7,265 bases of DNA, from assembly GCA_963693635.1 (NCBI GenBank), contig CAVOBC010000251.1, positions 1 to 7,265 on the forward strand. Direction: 5' to 3'. This stretch comes from CAVOBC01 sp963693635. Its GTDB lineage: Bacteria; Pseudomonadota; Gammaproteobacteria; Pseudomonadales; Azotimanducaceae. The notes beneath the pieces are model-generated. The model saw nothing but the letters and a program-made list of their open reading frames with translations. It ran no database searches and was not told the DNA's origin. A program made the translations under genes and the position numbers. This document shows positions 6,187 to 7,265 of the stretch, in pieces; positions within the stretch are counted from its first letter, which is position 1; every line of letters starts with the position of its first letter.

Positions 6187-7020
6187 TCAGGCGGCGTCAG
6201 GGTTGTAGACCTTGATTGGTCGGTATGTCTTGTAGACCTCCTTTTGCTCCGACCACATCACACCCGTCGCAGCGCCGCCGTCGACCACAAGGGCCTGCCC
6301 GGTTACAAAGGTCGACCGGTCGCTCGCGAGAAACAGCGCCATCTCGGCGATATCATGCGGCCGACCGATGCGGGGAATCGGTTGACGTTCCTCGTAGCCG
6401 GTGAGACGTTCCTCGATCAACGAATCTGGCCGGCCAACGGTGTTCGCAGAAAGTGGCGTTGCGATGTAGCCCGGGCACACGCTGTTAACACGAATGTTGT
6501 GCTCGCCGAGTTCCATGGATGCGGCCTTGCCCAGGTGGATGACTGCAGCTTTGGCGGCCGAATAAACAAGAGGGCCGCGACCCGCGGTTACACCCGCGAT
6601 GGAGCCGGTGTTGATAATGGAGCCGGACTTCTGCTTTTTCATGACCGGCACCGCGTGTTTCATGCCAAGGAATACACCCCGCAAGAGCACGTCGATGGTC
6701 ATATCGAAGTCGTCGACGGGAATATCCTCGATCGGCCCGAGAGCGCCACCGAAACCGGCATTGTTAAACATACAGTCCAGCCGGCCCCAACGGTCAAGGG
6801 CGAGGTCAACTGCGGCCTTTACCTGCGCCTCCTGACGAACTTCGCAGAACTCAAACAGCGCCGCGTCACCCAACTCCAGCGCCAACGCCTCGCCCCGTTC
6901 TCGTTGCATGTCGGCAACAACAACGTTGGCGCCCTCGGCGACAAATAGCCGCGCAGCGGCCTCGCCGATGCCACTTGCGCCACCCGTTATGATCGCGACC
7001 TTGCCTTCTAGTTCTGCCAT
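6187..7020 (-). CDS. Classical short-chain dehydrogenase/reductase (SDR), NAD-type
   Basis: The 277-residue product is a standard SDR. From the ATG at 7020, TGGASGIG at 12-19 is the dinucleotide-binding loop, Asp37 at the end of strand 2 (VVVADM) suggests NAD(H) over NADP(H), and NNAG at 86-89 is the structural motif. Ser140 (INTGSIAG) with Tyr153 and Lys157 (YSAAK) form the catalytic triad, PGYIATPL follows at 183-190, and VDGG at 247-250 is the C-terminal signature. The Asn usually completing the SDR tetrad appears to be Leu112 (VLLRGVF in place of VNxxGVF). It should oxidise or reduce an alcohol/carbonyl; the substrate is unknown. ATG at 7020 fits the family N-terminus, with GGGGA upstream. 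ATG at 7035, preceded by AGGTGA at good distance, would add five residues and is about as plausible. It lies 40 bp after the serine hydrolase gene, probably one operon, and converges on the methyltransferase remnants. Confidence 0.93.
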   Translation of the reverse strand: MAELEGKVAIITGGASGIGEAAARLFVAEGANVVVADMQRERGEALALELGDAALFEFCEVRQEAQVKAAVDLALDRWGRLDCMFNNAGFGGALGPIEDIPVDDFDMTIDVLLRGVFLGMKHAVPVMKKQKSGSIINTGSIAGVTAGRGPLVYSAAKAAVIHLGKAASMELGEHNIRVNSVCPGYIATPLSANTVGRPDSLIEERLTGYEERQPIPRIGRPHDIAEMALFLASDRSTFVTGQALVVDGGAATGVMWSEQKEVYKTYRPIKVYNPDAA

Positions 7021-7060
7021 CTGTGCGTTCCCCATTTTATGCTCACCTACTGTACCGACC

Positions 7061-7265
7061 CTACTGCACGCTCTCCAAACATCCGACCACTTCGGCCTGG
7101 TACGCCTTGCCCCGTTCGTTGACGAGGTCCAGGACATTCAATGACGTGGGCACATACGCGAAGCCGATTTTGCGCTCGGGGTGCCATTGAAAGATCGATC
7201 CGCCGAGGCCCATCCAGCCGTAGAATCCCTCCCTGCCGCGATTGAGCCCCGCGTCAATCTTACTG
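7061..7265 (-). CDS. Beta-lactamase-related serine hydrolase, C-terminal part, cut by window edge
   Basis: The minus strand entering at the right edge is open for 67 codons to TAG at 7061-7063. The peptide contains GREGFYGWMGLGGSIFQWHP (residues 10-29), then ERKIGFAYVPTSLN, DLVNERG and a short C-terminal helix. The GWMGLGGS block, followed by a polar strand and an IGFAYVPT strand, is the usual end of the beta-lactamase-related (class C/EstB-like) serine hydrolases, where it takes the place of the KTG box. These enzymes are esterases, amidases or carboxypeptidases; the substrate is unknown, and the SxxK catalytic motif and any signal peptide lie outside the window. It is upstream of the SDR gene on the same strand with a 40-bp gap, a combination suggestive of ester hydrolysis followed by alcohol oxidation (inference). 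Confidence 0.8.
   Translation of the reverse strand, partial: SKIDAGLNRGREGFYGWMGLGGSIFQWHPERKIGFAYVPTSLNVLDLVNERGKAYQAEVVGCLESVQ

Noticed and set aside
6067..6948. A 293-codon plus-strand open frame
   Set aside because: It is antisense to the SDR gene, whose motifs are unambiguous; its translation is Arg/Gly/Val-rich and resembles no family. It is a by-product of high-GC third positions.
1..7265. Defence system, CRISPR array, prophage or transposon
   Set aside because: No spacer-repeat arrays, transposase/integrase motifs, terminal inverted repeats or known defence domains were seen. YtoQ and HrpB alone are not evidence of one.

Overview
The window comes from a GC-rich chromosome, most likely a proteobacterium and perhaps a gammaproteobacterium. 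That guess rests on a full-length HrpB-type helicase, frequent GTG starts and GC-ending codons; there is no rRNA or other marker to fix the taxon. I see no plasmid, phage, CRISPR or transposase genes.

Layout. (i) Positions 1-1351, minus strand: a class V (fold type I) PLP-dependent aminotransferase, followed 75 bp downstream by the first 48 codons of a formyltransferase-family protein that runs off the left edge. The two probably form an operon concerned with glycine/one-carbon metabolism. (ii) Positions 1352-1703: a divergent intergenic region. It holds a plausible minus-strand promoter, five copies of an 11-bp AT-rich tandem repeat lying between that promoter and the aminotransferase ribosome site, and a strong 15/14-bp inverted repeat on the other gene's side. 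(iii) Positions 1704-4716, plus strand: a YtoQ-family protein (nucleoside 2-deoxyribosyltransferase-like fold, biological role unknown) and, 16 bp later, the DExH helicase HrpB. (iv) Positions 4717-6052, plus strand: a degraded stretch. It has two short tandem duplications, a SAM-dependent methyltransferase gene broken by one in-frame TAG, and a C-terminal remnant of a second methyltransferase that overlaps its end by 4 bp. (v) Positions 6187-7265, minus strand: a classical short-chain dehydrogenase/reductase preceded by the 3' end of a beta-lactamase-related serine hydrolase, again a probable operon. It converges on the methyltransferase remnants.

Most of the genes are recognisable housekeeping or accessory metabolism. 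I found no evidence for a new defence or mobile system. The points most worth following are the phased 11-bp repeat in the aminotransferase leader, the inverted repeat before ytoQ, the amber-interrupted methyltransferase with its neighbouring fragment, and the ytoQ-hrpB pairing.
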